NCBI GenBank assembly: GCA_964343195.1
Contig: CAYFIR010000001.1
Span: 124,001 to 188,000, forward strand
DNA: 64,000 nt
Origin: CAYVAP01 sp964343195
Lineage (GTDB): Bacteria; Bacteroidota; Bacteroidia; J057
Direction of reading: 5' to 3'
Positions 25,865-35,227 of this stretch are shown here, one piece after another. Positions within the stretch are counted from its first letter, which is position 1, and each line of letters starts with the position of its first letter. The notes below the pieces were generated by a model. It saw nothing but the letters and a program-made list of their open reading frames with translations, did no database searches and was not told the DNA's origin. The translations under genes and the position numbers were made by a program.

Positions 25865-28800
25865 ATGAGAGTTATGTACTTATGGTGGGCGATCCTTTTA
25901 ATGGGATTCGCTCCAGGGATTCTTTTTGCACAATCTGCAAGTTATTATTGGTCAGATGGGGAACAGATACCCATTACACAAGACCAGCATACCGCAATAA
26001 TCCATTTAAAAGAAGGAGCTCTCAACTCCACCATCACACGAAGCTTAACTACCCACCCATCAGTTGCCTCCATCGAGGTACACCAAAATGACCAGCGACT
26101 GGTCGCTGAATTCAAAGAAACACGTTCTGAACTTCCTGCTGAGCTAGTGCGTAGCCTGGGACTTAACCCCGCCGTAGTACGAAGTATCAGCTATGGCCTT
26201 GCCCTGGAAGATGGCTTCAACATCTGGCTCACCCACGAACTGGTGCTACAGTTTAAGTCGGGACATGAACTGGCAGATATTCAGGCATTGATGAGTTCAT
26301 ATGGAGCTGAATACCTGCGAACTGATTTCGAAACAGTTGTAATTGATGTCCAGGATATCGATCAGGTTCTGCCCCTGGCCAATGCCATCCGTGAGTCTGG
26401 CGTGGTGAAGTTTGCCCACCCGGATTTCTATGCCAAGCTTACCCGATTTACCGACCCACTCTTTGGCGATCAGTTCCAGATGCACAATACCGGACAGACC
26501 ATTGATGGGTTTGCGGGTACTGCTGATGCCGATGTAAATGCTTTGGAAGCATGGGGAATCACCCTGGGCTCTTCTTCGATTACCGTTGCGGTAATTGACG
26601 ACGGGGTAGAGGCTCACGAAGACCTCGATACTCCTTCTGCGGGATACAGCCCTGCCAATAATGGTAATGGAACGCCTCAAAGCGATGGCGCTCATGGGCA
26701 GGCCTGTGCTGGTATCATTGCTGCGAATCACAACAACCTCGGTGTACAGGGAGTAGCTCCGGATGTAAACCTGATTACCTCCAATATCTTCGTGGGAGGG
26801 GAAACCGGACAGGATCTGGCCAATGCCATTACCTGGGCCAAGAACCAGGGGGCAGACGTTCTCTCCAACTCATGGGGGTACGGATCCTGTACCTACAACA
26901 TTTCCACGCTTACCAATGCCCTGAACGATGCCAATACCAATGGCCGTGGTGGCCTGGGCTGTGTAATTGTATTCGCCTCCGGAAATGATTACAACTCCTG
27001 CGTGAGCTATCCTGCCGATGTCCCTAGTGTGATCGCTGTGGGTGCCTTTGGCAACGACGGCGTCAAGTCCGAGTACTCCAATGCCGGCCCTGCTCTGGAC
27101 ATTTCTGCTCCATCCAACGATATCAGTTCGGCTGGTTATCTGGTTGGTGCAGGTGTGAGAACCATTGACCGTACTGGCTCAAACGGATATGCCAGTGGCA
27201 ACTATACCACCTCGTTTGGGGGTACCTCTGCTGCCTGTCCGGTTGTAGCGGGGGTTGCAGCCCTGGTACTGTCTGTGGATGGTACCCTGACCAGCGATGA
27301 AGTGAAAAATATCCTCTACACTACAGCCAAGGACTTTGGCTCTACTGGCTTTGATAACAGCTATGGTTGGGGTGGCGTAGATGCCTATGCTGCCTGTCAG
27401 GCTGCCGGAGGTTCCGGTGGTGGTGGTGGAGGGGGCGGAAGCACCTGCTCTGCTACGGTAAGCAGCTTCCCGTACAGCGAAAGCTTTGAAAGTGGGACTG
27501 GATCCTGGTCTCAGGGAACCGGAGATGACCTTGACTGGACCCGTGATGCCAGTGGTACTCCTTCCAGTAGCACCGGCCCCAGCACGGGAGCAGATGGTTC
27601 TTACTATATGTACATTGAAGCATCTTCGCCCAACTATCCCAGCAAGACGGCTTACTTTGAGTCACCATGCTTTGACCTGACTGGTGTAACCGATCCTGAG
27701 GTAAGCTTCAGCTACCACATGTATGGTTCAGCGATGGGATCACTGGCACTGCAAGTCAGCACAGATGGCAGCAGTTGGACTACCCTATGGTCTATTTCCG
27801 GAAACCAGGGTAATGCCTGGGCCAGCCAGACAGAGAGTCTTTCTGCTTACGCATCAGAAACAGAAGTCAGGCTACGATTCTTTGGCACTACAGGAACCTC
27901 CTACACCAGTGACATTGCAGTGGATGCCATCTCTGTAGAATCCGGCTCTGGTGGAGGCGGTGGTGGCGGAGGCGGTTGTACCGACACCGAGGTCACGCTT
28001 ACTCTGGTATTGGACAACTATCCCGGAGAAACTACCTGGAGCCTGGTTGATGGAGGGGGAAGTACCGTAGCGAGTGGCGGACCTTATTCCACTGCTGGAG
28101 CAACCGTAACGGAAACTTTCTGTCTGCCTGATGACTGTTATGACTTCATCATCAATGACAGCTACGGAGACGGCATCTGCTGTAGCTATGGCAATGGTTC
28201 TTACACCATTTCTGATGATGGCGGCGTACTGGCCAGCGGAGGTGACTTTGGTTCCTCTGAAACCACCGAGATCTGCATTGGTGGCGGCGGCGGAGGAGGT
28301 GGAGGGACATCCTGTCCCACCATTGACTTCAACAGCTACAGCGTTACGGCCTATGGCAATGGCCAGGACAATGGCTCTGCTACCATCCAGGATGCAGGAG
28401 CTACCCTTGTCCTTAGCAATAATGCGTGGAAAGACATTTCGTATAGCTACAACGTTACGGCAAGTACCGTGATCGAATTTGACTTCGGATCGACTGACGA
28501 AGGAGAAATTCACGGTATCGGGTTTGACACCGATGAGGGCATCAGCTCCAACCGGACTTTCCAGGTATACGGTACCCAGAACTGGGGCATTAGCAACTAC
28601 AGCTACACCAGCCCCGGTTCCTGGCAGACCATCACCATTCCGATTGGTAGCTTCTACACCGGTAGCTTTAGCAAGCTATTCTTTGTGTGTGACGACGATG
28701 CCGGAGGAGCAGGTAACAGTTACTTCCGCAACATCAAGATCTACGAAGGAGTATGCGGTACCGCAGCTACGGCTGAACTGTTTGACGCAGCTCCACCAGT

Positions 28801-29062
28801 GCCCATGTATGGCGATGAGGCTGAGTTCTCCCTACAGGTCTATCCTAGTCCTGCTACCGAGAAGATCACCATGGTATATGGAGTACCTTCTGAGACCTAT
28901 ACAGTAGAAATCGCGGACCTGGCCGGTCGCACTGTCTGGCGTGATGAAATTCCTGGTGGAACTCAGGGAATCGTCATTAGCGAGCTGAGTGGCGGTATGT
29001 ATCTGCTCAAAGTTCACAGTCAAGATGGGGTGCTCACCCACAAGTTTGTGAAGGCAGAGTAA
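25865..29062 (+). CDS. Subtilisin-like (S8) serine protease, multidomain T9SS cargo
   Basis: 1065 aa. Signal peptide, then a prodomain to about residue 190. The S8 domain has Asp245 (VAVIDDGV), His277 (GAHGQACAG) and Ser455 (FGGTSAACP), so it should be active. Three polyglycine linkers (near residues 515, 691 and 806) separate further modules: a MAM-like domain (YSESFESGTGSW ... IAVDAISVES), a short beta domain with FIINDSYGDGICC, and another beta-sandwich. The C terminus is a type A sorting domain (LQVYPSPATEKI ... GGMYLLKVHSQDG). It is predicted to be a secreted or surface protease used for nutrition or protein processing. The strongly biased glycine-linker codons give spurious ORFs in other frames. 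Confidence 0.93.
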   Translation: MRVMYLWWAILLMGFAPGILFAQSASYYWSDGEQIPITQDQHTAIIHLKEGALNSTITRSLTTHPSVASIEVHQNDQRLVAEFKETRSELPAELVRSLGLNPAVVRSISYGLALEDGFNIWLTHELVLQFKSGHELADIQALMSSYGAEYLRTDFETVVIDVQDIDQVLPLANAIRESGVVKFAHPDFYAKLTRFTDPLFGDQFQMHNTGQTIDGFAGTADADVNALEAWGITLGSSSITVAVIDDGVEAHEDLDTPSAGYSPANNGNGTPQSDGAHGQACAGIIAANHNNLGVQGVAPDVNLITSNIFVGGETGQDLANAITWAKNQGADVLSNSWGYGSCTYNISTLTNALNDANTNGRGGLGCVIVFASGNDYNSCVSYPADVPSVIAVGAFGNDGVKSEYSNAGPALDISAPSNDISSAGYLVGAGVRTIDRTGSNGYASGNYTTSFGGTSAACPVVAGVAALVLSVDGTLTSDEVKNILYTTAKDFGSTGFDNSYGWGGVDAYAACQAAGGSGGGGGGGGSTCSATVSSFPYSESFESGTGSWSQGTGDDLDWTRDASGTPSSSTGPSTGADGSYYMYIEASSPNYPSKTAYFESPCFDLTGVTDPEVSFSYHMYGSAMGSLALQVSTDGSSWTTLWSISGNQGNAWASQTESLSAYASETEVRLRFFGTTGTSYTSDIAVDAISVESGSGGGGGGGGGCTDTEVTLTLVLDNYPGETTWSLVDGGGSTVASGGPYSTAGATVTETFCLPDDCYDFIINDSYGDGICCSYGNGSYTISDDGGVLASGGDFGSSETTEICIGGGGGGGGGTSCPTIDFNSYSVTAYGNGQDNGSATIQDAGATLVLSNNAWKDISYSYNVTASTVIEFDFGSTDEGEIHGIGFDTDEGISSNRTFQVYGTQNWGISNYSYTSPGSWQTITIPIGSFYTGSFSKLFFVCDDDAGGAGNSYFRNIKIYEGVCGTAATAELFDAAPPVPMYGDEAEFSLQVYPSPATEKITMVYGVPSETYTVEIADLAGRTVWRDEIPGGTQGIVISELSGGMYLLKVHSQDGVLTHKFVKAE

Positions 29063-29090
29063 AAACAGGGTTAATCGATTTAGCACACAG

Positions 29091-29118
29091 GCCAGGCTCC
29101 TTTTGGGGCCTGGCTTTT
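29091..29118 (+). terminator. Rho-independent terminator of the subtilase gene
   Basis: Stem GCCAGGCTCC (29091-29100) with GGGGCCTGGC (29105-29114), one G-T wobble, TTTT loop and TTTT tail, 28 bases after the stop codon. Confidence 0.85.
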
Positions 29119-29253
29119 GCTATGTACTATCTTTTTTAGCTATGATTCGTATATATGGAGCTTTTTAGTGCCATTTTGCCTAAAAATACGAGCGAGACAT
29201 TTTGCCTTTATAGGTATTTTTTTGTAATTGATTTCTTAGATATCTAATACATC

Positions 29254-30381
29254 ATGTTTTCATTGCGCAATCTATCCCTGCTTCTTGTATGCTTCACCCT
29301 CATCCAGGGGATGGCACAGCCTGGAAGAATTTACTACGAGGATACGCCTCAGGATAGAGGAAGATTTTCTGTCGCCGCAGCGGATCAGATCCCGTTGTTT
29401 GCCAATCCCGGAGAAAATAGTCAGGTCGTCACCCTGATATTTTTCATGGAAGAGCTTGAGCATAAGGGAGAGGAGGCTTTTGTGAAGTCAGATCGCTCCA
29501 ACTATGTTTATGTAGAAACCGCCGACGGAAACCTTGGCTGGGTAGACGATCGCTTCCTGGTACGAAATGGCGGCCCAGCGGTCATGCTGAACTCTGCCCC
29601 CATTTTCGATAAGCCCAGCACCTACTCCACCGCAACCGGATTACGATTTGGCGCAGGAGAACTGATTATCCTGAGTGACTGGCAGGACAACTGGGTTTAC
29701 CTAACAGGTGAAAACAAGCGAAAATTTGGCTGGGTAGAAGGATATCAACTGCTCAGTACCAACACCCAGGATATTGAGATAGGCGGACAGATACGCCGTG
29801 CGATGCTGATTCCGGAAGAAGAAGACCGGGTTATCGCACTGCGAAGCATCGGAAGCACTCCCCAGTTTATGGGTTCTCCACTAAGAGATGTGGTCCGGGA
29901 CCTGGCTCTGAGAATGGAGCAGGGAGACCGACCCAGCGAGGGAGAGGTATATATCACAGACGCTGGAAATCTGGAACCGTTGCCACCAGGACAGGGACAG
30001 GGTGAAGGAATCCCCGGAGGCACTGTACAAACCGAAACAGATCGATCCGGTACTACTGTGAAGGTCATCACCGATGCCCAGACAGGTCAGGTTTACCGCA
30101 TGATAGAGGAAAGAGGCTCCATACAGCCTGTGGAAGCCAAAGATCCAGCTGATATTTATTACTGTTACCATAAATCGGTTCCTGTTGGACAGAAGGTATT
30201 GCTGGAACTCCCCTATGCCATGGCTGACGGTCGTAAATACCTGCCCCTCACGGTAGTGGCACCGCTTAGGTCCACCAACCCGAATGTAGTTGGGCTGGGT
30301 CCAGAACTGATTAAAAAGGTGTTCGGTGTAAGTCAGGCGAGCGAAGCTCCTGAAGTAACCATCGCTTATCCTGAACAATAA
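29254..30381 (+). CDS. Exported protein with two SH3-like domains
   Basis: 375 aa. Signal peptide (MFSLRNLSLLLVCFTLIQGMAQ). Two bacterial SH3-like modules lie at about residues 40-105 (IPLFANPGENSQVVTLIFFME ... GNLGWVDDRFLV) and 110-170 (APIFDKPSTYSTATGLRFGAGE ... FGWVEGYQLL). A helical stretch and a Pro/Gly/Gln-rich linker near residue 245 follow, and the last 110 residues form a beta-rich tail that I do not recognise. SH3-like modules of this kind often bind peptidoglycan or peptides. First gene of a co-directional cluster that runs to 33940; the next ATG is 32 bases after its stop. Confidence 0.75.
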   Translation: MFSLRNLSLLLVCFTLIQGMAQPGRIYYEDTPQDRGRFSVAAADQIPLFANPGENSQVVTLIFFMEELEHKGEEAFVKSDRSNYVYVETADGNLGWVDDRFLVRNGGPAVMLNSAPIFDKPSTYSTATGLRFGAGELIILSDWQDNWVYLTGENKRKFGWVEGYQLLSTNTQDIEIGGQIRRAMLIPEEEDRVIALRSIGSTPQFMGSPLRDVVRDLALRMEQGDRPSEGEVYITDAGNLEPLPPGQGQGEGIPGGTVQTETDRSGTTVKVITDAQTGQVYRMIEERGSIQPVEAKDPADIYYCYHKSVPVGQKVLLELPYAMADGRKYLPLTVVAPLRSTNPNVVGLGPELIKKVFGVSQASEAPEVTIAYPEQ

Positions 30382-30413
30382 AGACCCGGAAGCATTTTTC
30401 AATCCCTGTTTCG

Positions 30414-32135
30414 ATGCGATCATACCTATTTCCGATCTGGCTAGTTTTGACCTGTCTCCCGGGAGCGATTCAGGCTCAGGATATGCCCAGGCCTCTGCCG
30501 ACCTACTCATACGTAAATGGGCAGATTCAGGGGCAGCTTCCTTATGGGAAGGAATTTTTTATCAGTGGGAATACCCTTCAGCCCGGGACAGCCCAGCGAG
30601 CCAATGTCGTCGAACTGGCCATTTATGAAGAGGTATATCGGACCCAGCGAATTCGCAGGGAACGCAGGATATTTTTCAAGCCAGACTCCCTCACCCTTTA
30701 CTTTGGAACCAGCCCCATCTACCAGAGCTTTTGGTGGGACTCTGAAGATACCGATCCCGCTAACTTCAAGGTTTATGTGGGGAGACCGCTGAAGGTCAAT
30801 ACCTACTATCAGGTGGTGCTTAATTTTTATCACAAGTACCAACTGGACGACGCCACCACCAAGCGTCTGATTGAGACAGTCAAGCTGCGAATAGCCGGAC
30901 AAAATAACCTTTCAGTCCGAATTGAAAATGTTGAGGATGTGCTCAACGATGTGGTTGCAGAATATGCCCAGGAAGTTAACTTTGGATACCTCGAACCCAC
31001 CCGCAATGACCGTGTCCGGTTTGATACCACCCGCAAGCGACTGGAGCTACCCGTCACGGGTGAACTGCCCTACAACCTTCAGCTGGAACTGGGACGGATC
31101 ATACAGCATGAACAAATCCTGGCAGATGCCAATTTCAAATTGGAAAGCCAGCTCAATGAGCTAAAGCTATTTGCCCGTTCAGACACCTTCATGGACCTTG
31201 AGCGACGATTGAATGCCGCTCTCCGGGAAGATGACAGCGTGACCTATCGACTCAGCGATGTACAGGCCCTGAGAAACTTCCTGGTGACAGGTAACACCAA
31301 TTATGATCCTTTCCCTCCGTTGCTTCGCTATGTGGAATCTTCCAGCGGCAGCCGTCGGCTAACTGAACTGGACAAAATGATTCTCCGGGCACTTCCTGGT
31401 AACTATTTCCGCCCGATCCAGAATCTGACGATGAATCGGGATCGTCTCCTGGATAAGATCGAGCTGATGAACGAGCAGGTTTCCGATGCAGGCCTTGACC
31501 AACTGATCGGGGAAGGGTTTGTGCAGGCAAATTCTGCGGAACTGATCGAGACCCCATATGCGAAGCTGCCCGAGAGCGCAAGTGATGGAACTAATCGCAG
31601 GCAGTCCTTTGCCGTAGGAGAAAATTCGGATTTGGTGCCCTCTACCGGTTATGACGCAATCAACATAGGGACCGCCTATGGAGTTGGGCTGGTTGGGCTG
31701 AATTTTCCTGATCCCACTACTCTGGGTAGCAATGACCCATTTGCTCTCACAGAACCAGCCCTGGTGTCCTATATCGGGGTTAAGTTCTACTTTTCGCAGG
31801 TGGACAAAGCCTTTTTCATCGAAGAACCCTACCCCCTGTTCCGGGATCGCTTGTCGCTGATGGTAGGCGTCAAAGCCACTGGCGACCTGAATTATCGCGG
31901 CAATTCATTAGGCAAAGTATTGGCGGTACAACCTGTCACTGGACTAAGTGTGGATATTAATCGGGTGATGAGCCTCGATGCTGGGTTTGTATTGTTTGGA
32001 GAACCTTCGCTCAGTCCTTTTCTGGACCGAAATCGACTCAGGGTTGCTCCATTTATCGGCCTCAGTTTGGACGCCAATGTATTCAACGCGACCCGCAACC
32101 TGATTACTGGAAATAGCCTATATCCCGGAAGCTGA
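30414..32135 (+). CDS. Uncharacterised exported, probably outer-membrane protein (573 aa)
   Basis: Not recognised. Signal peptide (MRSYLFPIWLVLTCLPGAIQA) followed by a beta-sandwich-like N-terminal region (about residues 25-150). A long helical middle (about 160-400) includes QLELGRIIQHEQILADANFKLESQLNELKLF. The last 150 residues alternate short strands and turns (YIGVKFYFSQVDKAFF, RLSLMVGVKATGDL, LRVAPFIGLSLDANVF) as in a small outer-membrane barrel. No catalytic motif is visible. The second gene of the 29-34 kb cluster; spacing to the next ATG is 32 bases. Confidence 0.65.
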   Translation: MRSYLFPIWLVLTCLPGAIQAQDMPRPLPTYSYVNGQIQGQLPYGKEFFISGNTLQPGTAQRANVVELAIYEEVYRTQRIRRERRIFFKPDSLTLYFGTSPIYQSFWWDSEDTDPANFKVYVGRPLKVNTYYQVVLNFYHKYQLDDATTKRLIETVKLRIAGQNNLSVRIENVEDVLNDVVAEYAQEVNFGYLEPTRNDRVRFDTTRKRLELPVTGELPYNLQLELGRIIQHEQILADANFKLESQLNELKLFARSDTFMDLERRLNAALREDDSVTYRLSDVQALRNFLVTGNTNYDPFPPLLRYVESSSGSRRLTELDKMILRALPGNYFRPIQNLTMNRDRLLDKIELMNEQVSDAGLDQLIGEGFVQANSAELIETPYAKLPESASDGTNRRQSFAVGENSDLVPSTGYDAINIGTAYGVGLVGLNFPDPTTLGSNDPFALTEPALVSYIGVKFYFSQVDKAFFIEEPYPLFRDRLSLMVGVKATGDLNYRGNSLGKVLAVQPVTGLSVDINRVMSLDAGFVLFGEPSLSPFLDRNRLRVAPFIGLSLDANVFNATRNLITGNSLYPGS

Positions 32136-32167
32136 TACTACTTTTCTTGCAATGAATATCCCTCGTT

Positions 32168-32692
32168 ATGCCACTTGACCTTAATATCACGCCAAAGCCC
32201 GAGCTCTCCTTTACCCAGCCTGGTGGACTGGTCGTTTTTGTGGACACACCCGCTACGGTCGATGTGATGCTAACGCCAAGGGCGGCCGGAACAGGTACCA
32301 TTCACCTGAAGTGCATCGCGGATGAAGTGGCCTTTCGTGACGAACGAAATCAGCGAATTACCAGCGTGCTCGACTTTAAGTATAATTGTGACGATCCCAA
32401 TGAGAATCAGTTGATATCGCTGGGATTTATTCTGGTATGCAGCAACCCCAGTGACCAGGACATCCTGATCCGGTTTGATGCCTGGGCCAAAAATGCTACC
32501 GGGCAGCAATCTCCGCCCATCATGCAGCTACCCGTTACCCTCAAGCCGCGAAACGCCGAAAGCGACTCCACTCATCTGACCGTCGTGATGACAGAAGAGA
32601 TAACCACTACTGCGGTAGATGCCTCTACCGACCCTCAGCCTACTAATTCTCCTGAAGAAGACCCTACCCATGAAGATTCTGCCACTAGCTAG
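32168..32692 (+). CDS. Hypothetical beta-rich protein without signal peptide (174 aa)
   Basis: Not recognised. The first 130 residues look like one Ig-like or jelly-roll beta domain (DLNITPKPELSF, VVFVDTPATVDVMLTP, LISLGFILVCSNPSDQDI). A Thr/Asp/Pro/Glu-rich acidic tail follows. No signal peptide or membrane helix is seen, which is odd because the flanking genes encode exported proteins. An upstream ATG at 32153 is closed by a stop within nine codons, so 32168 is the start. The last 23 bases overlap the next gene, suggesting translational coupling. Confidence 0.6.
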   Translation: MPLDLNITPKPELSFTQPGGLVVFVDTPATVDVMLTPRAAGTGTIHLKCIADEVAFRDERNQRITSVLDFKYNCDDPNENQLISLGFILVCSNPSDQDILIRFDAWAKNATGQQSPPIMQLPVTLKPRNAESDSTHLTVVMTEEITTTAVDASTDPQPTNSPEEDPTHEDSATS

Positions 32693-33407
32693 CCTGTTGT
32701 TGTTGGGATTGATCTCCGCGTGCGAGTTGCGAGATCCCGACCAGGGCATAAAAACCGAGGAAATTATTTCCCTTCAGGTTTCCAGCGATGAACTCGTAGC
32801 TGATGGGCAGGACCTGATTCTTGTACAGGCAGAGTTGGGCTCCCAGGCTATTCCCAATCTGAGCGTAACATTTAATACCAGTCAGGGCCAGTTTGAAACA
32901 AGCTCTGGAGGAACCGCAACTACCATCGACCGGGTAGCCTCGGGCAGAACTGCGACAGCGACACTGGTAGCAGGGACAGCAGCCCAAAACCGGGTGCTGG
33001 TCAGTGCTACTGTAACTGGTACTGACCCTGAAAGGGGGACCTTATCATTTCAGGCAGATACCGTGATTACCTTCCTGCCTGCTTTTCCAACCCTGCTGGA
33101 ATTGAACCTTGACGACACGGAAATAGAGGCAGTAGAGGGAAATAGTACCTCCTTGACGGTAAACCTGTTGAGAAACTCCGGGCTCGTTTCGGAGGGCATG
33201 GAGGTATTTTTTGAAGCAATACCCATTTCAGATCCGGCAGCAATAGTTGAAATAAATAGTAAAGCCATTGCTGATTTACAATCCGTGACGGCGGAGGTAA
33301 CCGTTGGAGACACCATAGCGGGTAAGGTCCTGCTCAGAGCCTGGGTACTGGAAACTGCCACCGATACCGCTGCGAAAGGAGAGATCGAGTTAAGTCTGAC
33401 ACCTTAA
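32670..33407 (+). CDS. Lipoprotein with invasin-like (Big_1) Ig domain
   Basis: 245 aa from ATG 32670 (MKILPLASLLLLGLISAC, lipobox ISAC); the frame opens further upstream inside the preceding gene. Residues 28-125 match the bacterial Ig-like domain 1 pattern: EIISLQVSSDELVADGQD, LSVTFNTSQGQFETSSGG and SGRTATATLVAGT. A second similar beta domain follows (VEGNSTSLTVNLLRNSGLV ... VGDTIAGKVLLRAWV). It is probably attached to the outer membrane as an adhesion or structural module. It overlaps the gene before it and is 38 bases from the gene after it. Confidence 0.75.
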   Translation: MKILPLASLLLLGLISACELRDPDQGIKTEEIISLQVSSDELVADGQDLILVQAELGSQAIPNLSVTFNTSQGQFETSSGGTATTIDRVASGRTATATLVAGTAAQNRVLVSATVTGTDPERGTLSFQADTVITFLPAFPTLLELNLDDTEIEAVEGNSTSLTVNLLRNSGLVSEGMEVFFEAIPISDPAAIVEINSKAIADLQSVTAEVTVGDTIAGKVLLRAWVLETATDTAAKGEIELSLTP

Positions 33408-33445
33408 ATATTAGTGAGCTACCTTTGTCGCTCAAAAAAGAGCCT

Positions 33446-33940
33446 ATGGACGCTATTTCCGCAAATGTAGTTGAAGAGACAGCTGTGTGGCTGCTCAACA
33501 TGGACGATGAAGATTTCATCGAAAAGCTCATCGACCAGATCGCTGAGGAGCAACCTTTTGTATTTGCTTACCTCGTCGCCATGGGGGAAGGAGATCTCAA
33601 TGAAGATGAGCAGGAATTATTGCTTTTCACTGGGGTATCGATCTGGCAAATGATGACAAAAGGGGGCCAAACGATCAGCCAGGTTTCTGAAGAACACCTG
33701 GATCGGCTGGAGCAAGTCAATATGCAAATCCTGGAATCTCTCTCAGGAGAGTCTGAGGCTGACTTTTTGCGTGAGGTACAGGGGCTGCTCGATGGCTATG
33801 CCCAACCTGCGGTGCTGGAGTATGTCCTGGAAACCATCCTCGAAGACGAAGCAGATGTGGTACTTCCTTCGAACCGAGGTATCATGATCATCTTTCTCAA
33901 GATAGTCATTGACTGTCTGCATGGAGCAGCAGTTAAGTAG
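33446..33940 (+). CDS. Hypothetical acidic helical protein (164 aa)
   Basis: Not recognised. ATG 33446 (MDAISANVVEETAVW) is preferred over the upstream TTG 33425. The protein is rich in Glu, Leu and Asp and appears all-helical (FIEKLIDQIAEEQPFVFAYLVAMGEGDLNEDE, FLREVQGLLDGY). It has no signal peptide or cysteine pattern. Last gene of the 29-34 kb cluster; it is convergent with the next hypothetical gene, with 59 bases between and no clear terminator. Confidence 0.6.
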   Translation: MDAISANVVEETAVWLLNMDDEDFIEKLIDQIAEEQPFVFAYLVAMGEGDLNEDEQELLLFTGVSIWQMMTKGGQTISQVSEEHLDRLEQVNMQILESLSGESEADFLREVQGLLDGYAQPAVLEYVLETILEDEADVVLPSNRGIMIIFLKIVIDCLHGAAVK

Positions 33941-33999
33941 AAAAGGAGGGATAAGGAGAAGAGTCCTGGGTACTACTAAATCACAGGATAGGCTACATG

Positions 34000-34941
34000 C
34001 TACTCCTCATTCTGATTATGGAAGTAATGCCACAGTGTCAGGATGAGTTCGCCTGGCTCACCCAAAAAATCGGGTAAAGCGTGATTTTCCTGAAAAGCCT
34101 GACTCCTGCTATCCCCTGTGCTGCTGCTATTTCCTCCTTCACGCTTCAGGCCCTTCAAACCAAGTTGCAGCTTTTGGAGCTTGAGCTCCAGATAGCGGGT
34201 AAGGTGGTATTCGTAGAATGGATCGAGCCGCTTGGTGGGTGTTTTCCCCTGTTCCACAGCTTCCAGCCAGCTTTTGGCCGCTTTGATGGTTAAAAATGGT
34301 TCTTCGTCTTCTTCAACCTCATTGACGAGATCCGGGAAAATGACCGGATAAATGAATAATCCCGGCCTGCCGTCCTGCTCTGCGGCATTTATCTGAGCTT
34401 CCTCCATGGCATCCAGCAGTTCCGTAAGCCAGCGGGTTGGGAGTTCTGGTAATTCTGTATCCGAAGTTTCTCTGCGCTCTTCAAGCCAGATCTCCCAGTC
34501 GGGGATGTTCAATTCGAGCAATTCGTCGTAGCTGAAATGGATGAAACTAAAGGGATCGCAGCCTTCAATTTGCCGGAAGCGGCTATGGACAGGTTGTATT
34601 TCAAGGTGGTCCCATAGCTCCATCAACCATTGCCCCTGCCAGAATTCTTCCAATGCTTCAGACTGGTCAGCATCGACCATTAGGTCGCTGAAGCCATCTC
34701 CATACTCTTGCAACAGGTGAAGTAAAAATGCTGCTCCGTTTTCACTGAGCCTGCGGGGAATTTCGTCTCTGAAAGCCTGGCGCACCTCCTGGCCAGCCGA
34801 AAGCCAACTCTGTGGGGTTTTGACCGCAAAAATGGATTGTTCTTCGGGAATCGCTAGCTGCGAAGATCCCTCTATGGCTTCCAGGAGCTCAAAATCCGAA
34901 ATCAGGTCTACTTCCAGACCAAAAAAGGAATATAGGTTCAT
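34000..34941 (-). CDS. Hypothetical protein (313 aa)
   Basis: Not recognised. A soluble acidic protein without signal peptide that looks mostly helical, with many Trp residues (WLSAGQEVRQAF, WQGQWLMELWDHLEIQ, WEIWLEERRE). The C-terminal region is basic and helical (YLELKLQKLQLGLKGLKREGG) and precedes a short aromatic end (LILTLWHYFHNQNEE). No domain is apparent. Repeat copy C lies upstream on the same strand, its conserved end pointing to this gene's start 132 bases away. The gene is convergent with the 29-34 kb cluster. Confidence 0.55.
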   Translation of the reverse strand: MNLYSFFGLEVDLISDFELLEAIEGSSQLAIPEEQSIFAVKTPQSWLSAGQEVRQAFRDEIPRRLSENGAAFLLHLLQEYGDGFSDLMVDADQSEALEEFWQGQWLMELWDHLEIQPVHSRFRQIEGCDPFSFIHFSYDELLELNIPDWEIWLEERRETSDTELPELPTRWLTELLDAMEEAQINAAEQDGRPGLFIYPVIFPDLVNEVEEDEEPFLTIKAAKSWLEAVEQGKTPTKRLDPFYEYHLTRYLELKLQKLQLGLKGLKREGGNSSSTGDSRSQAFQENHALPDFLGEPGELILTLWHYFHNQNEE

Positions 34942-35072
34942 GGGAAATGAAACGAATCAAAGACAGAGTTCGAAGGATACAGTTTTTCCCAAAAACAACA
35001 AAAGGACTGTGTGCAGAATCCCTTCAAGTAGTTGTAAATCCCTAAGAGGCTGTTTGTCAGAAGAATTTCTTC

Positions 35073-35227
35073 CGTTAGTGCCTGCGGAATGAAGTAATTA
35101 CTCATTCGATCTTCGTATAAGATGCTCACCAACAGAACTTTCAATTATGTTGAACGCAGCGAAATCCCACAGAGCGGGAAATTACTGATCCCGAATCCAA
35201 TGCACGAGTTCGCTCCGGAAGCGTTAG
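35073..35227 (-). repeat. Intergenic repeat element, copy C
   Basis: Read on the minus strand it has the family order: CCCGCTCTGTGGG hairpin, ATTTCGCTGCGTTCAAC, GTTGGTGAGCATC, ACGAAGATCGAATG, and the end CTTCATTCCGCAGGC. The direct repeat CGTTAG flanks it at 35073-35078 and 35222-35227, as expected of a 6-bp target duplication. The left copy contains the TAA stop of the pyridoxal-kinase-like gene. The conserved end points to the gene starting at 34941. Confidence 0.8.

Noticed and set aside
27872..28513. 213-codon frame opposite the subtilase
   Set aside because: Arises from glycine-linker and Thr/Ser-rich codons read backwards; low-complexity translation.
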